This document shows, one piece after another, positions 53,806-53,880 of a stretch of DNA of 53,880 bases; the stretch's first letter is position 1, and each line of letters starts with the position of its first letter. Position numbers and translations under genes: made by a program. Location of the stretch: assembly GCA_017483185.1 (NCBI GenBank), contig JAFULM010000050.1, positions 1-53,880 of the forward strand, in the 5' to 3' direction. Under the pieces are notes generated by a model. The model was not told the origin of the DNA. It was given only the letters and a program-made list of their open reading frames with translations, and did no database searches. The stretch is from Prevotella sp. (lineage in GTDB: Bacteria; Bacteroidota; Bacteroidia; Bacteroidales; Bacteroidaceae).

Positions 53806-53880
53806 GTAGGGTCGCGACCCGTCGCGACCGCCTCCGTACCAACCGGTTCAACCTGTTTGGTTGAATTATATACATGGGTG
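53806..53880. repeat. GGTCGCGACC hairpin element, copy 3, cut by the window end
   Basis: The left arm 53806-53834 is identical to that of copy 1, and the loop sequence (CCAACCGGTTCAACCTGTT, TATACATGGGTG) is also closely matched. The right arm lies outside the window. Confidence 0.8.

Overview
The window looks like a chromosome segment of a gut- or rumen-type Bacteroidales bacterium, most likely Prevotellaceae. Reasons: a SusC/SusD pair, a hybrid two-component regulator of the Bacteroidota type, promoters with the TAnnTTTG -7 box, no evident Shine-Dalgarno sites, GC near 50 percent and a Bacteroidota-style glycogen operon. I saw no rRNA, tRNA, CRISPR array, transposase or phage gene.

Layout. 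1-3.5 kb: a HEPN/MNT toxin-antitoxin pair whose toxin frame is shifted, a sugar-phosphate nucleotidyltransferase and guaA. 3.6-5.6 kb: two secreted alpha/beta hydrolases on the minus strand, one apparently a chimera. 5.6-6.6 kb: a gene-free repeat region. 6.6-11.2 kb: mscL, gap, miaA, a lipid kinase and a Crp/Fnr regulator. 11.4-16.3 kb: a three-gene glycogen operon (GH133 debranching enzyme, GT4 glycosyltransferase, GH57). 16.4-17.9 kb: repeats and a truncated DUF1016 gene. 18-53 kb: a large pectin-utilisation locus. It contains a hybrid two-component regulator without a visible ATPase domain, a GH3, a secreted beta-helix protein, SusC, SusD, two surface lipoproteins, three PL1 pectate lyases, a 1500-residue CE8 pectin methylesterase and a GH28-GH105-toroid triple fusion.

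How the genes fit together (inference from families): CE8 removes methyl esters, the PL1 enzymes and GH28 cut homogalacturonan, SusC/SusD import oligosaccharides, GH105 removes unsaturated end sugars, and GH3 trims side-chain sugars. The regulator at 18-21.8 kb is the obvious candidate controller.

The most unusual part is the intergenic DNA. It carries several families of short palindromic elements: five copies of a GC-rich multi-hairpin unit, three copies of a GGTCGCGACC hairpin, four TAGGGACA hairpins, two elements sharing long terminal inverted repeats, and a CTCCCCCAAGGGGGAG family. A member of the last family lies in frame inside guaA and is translated as about 28 extra residues. No mobility gene accompanies any of them.
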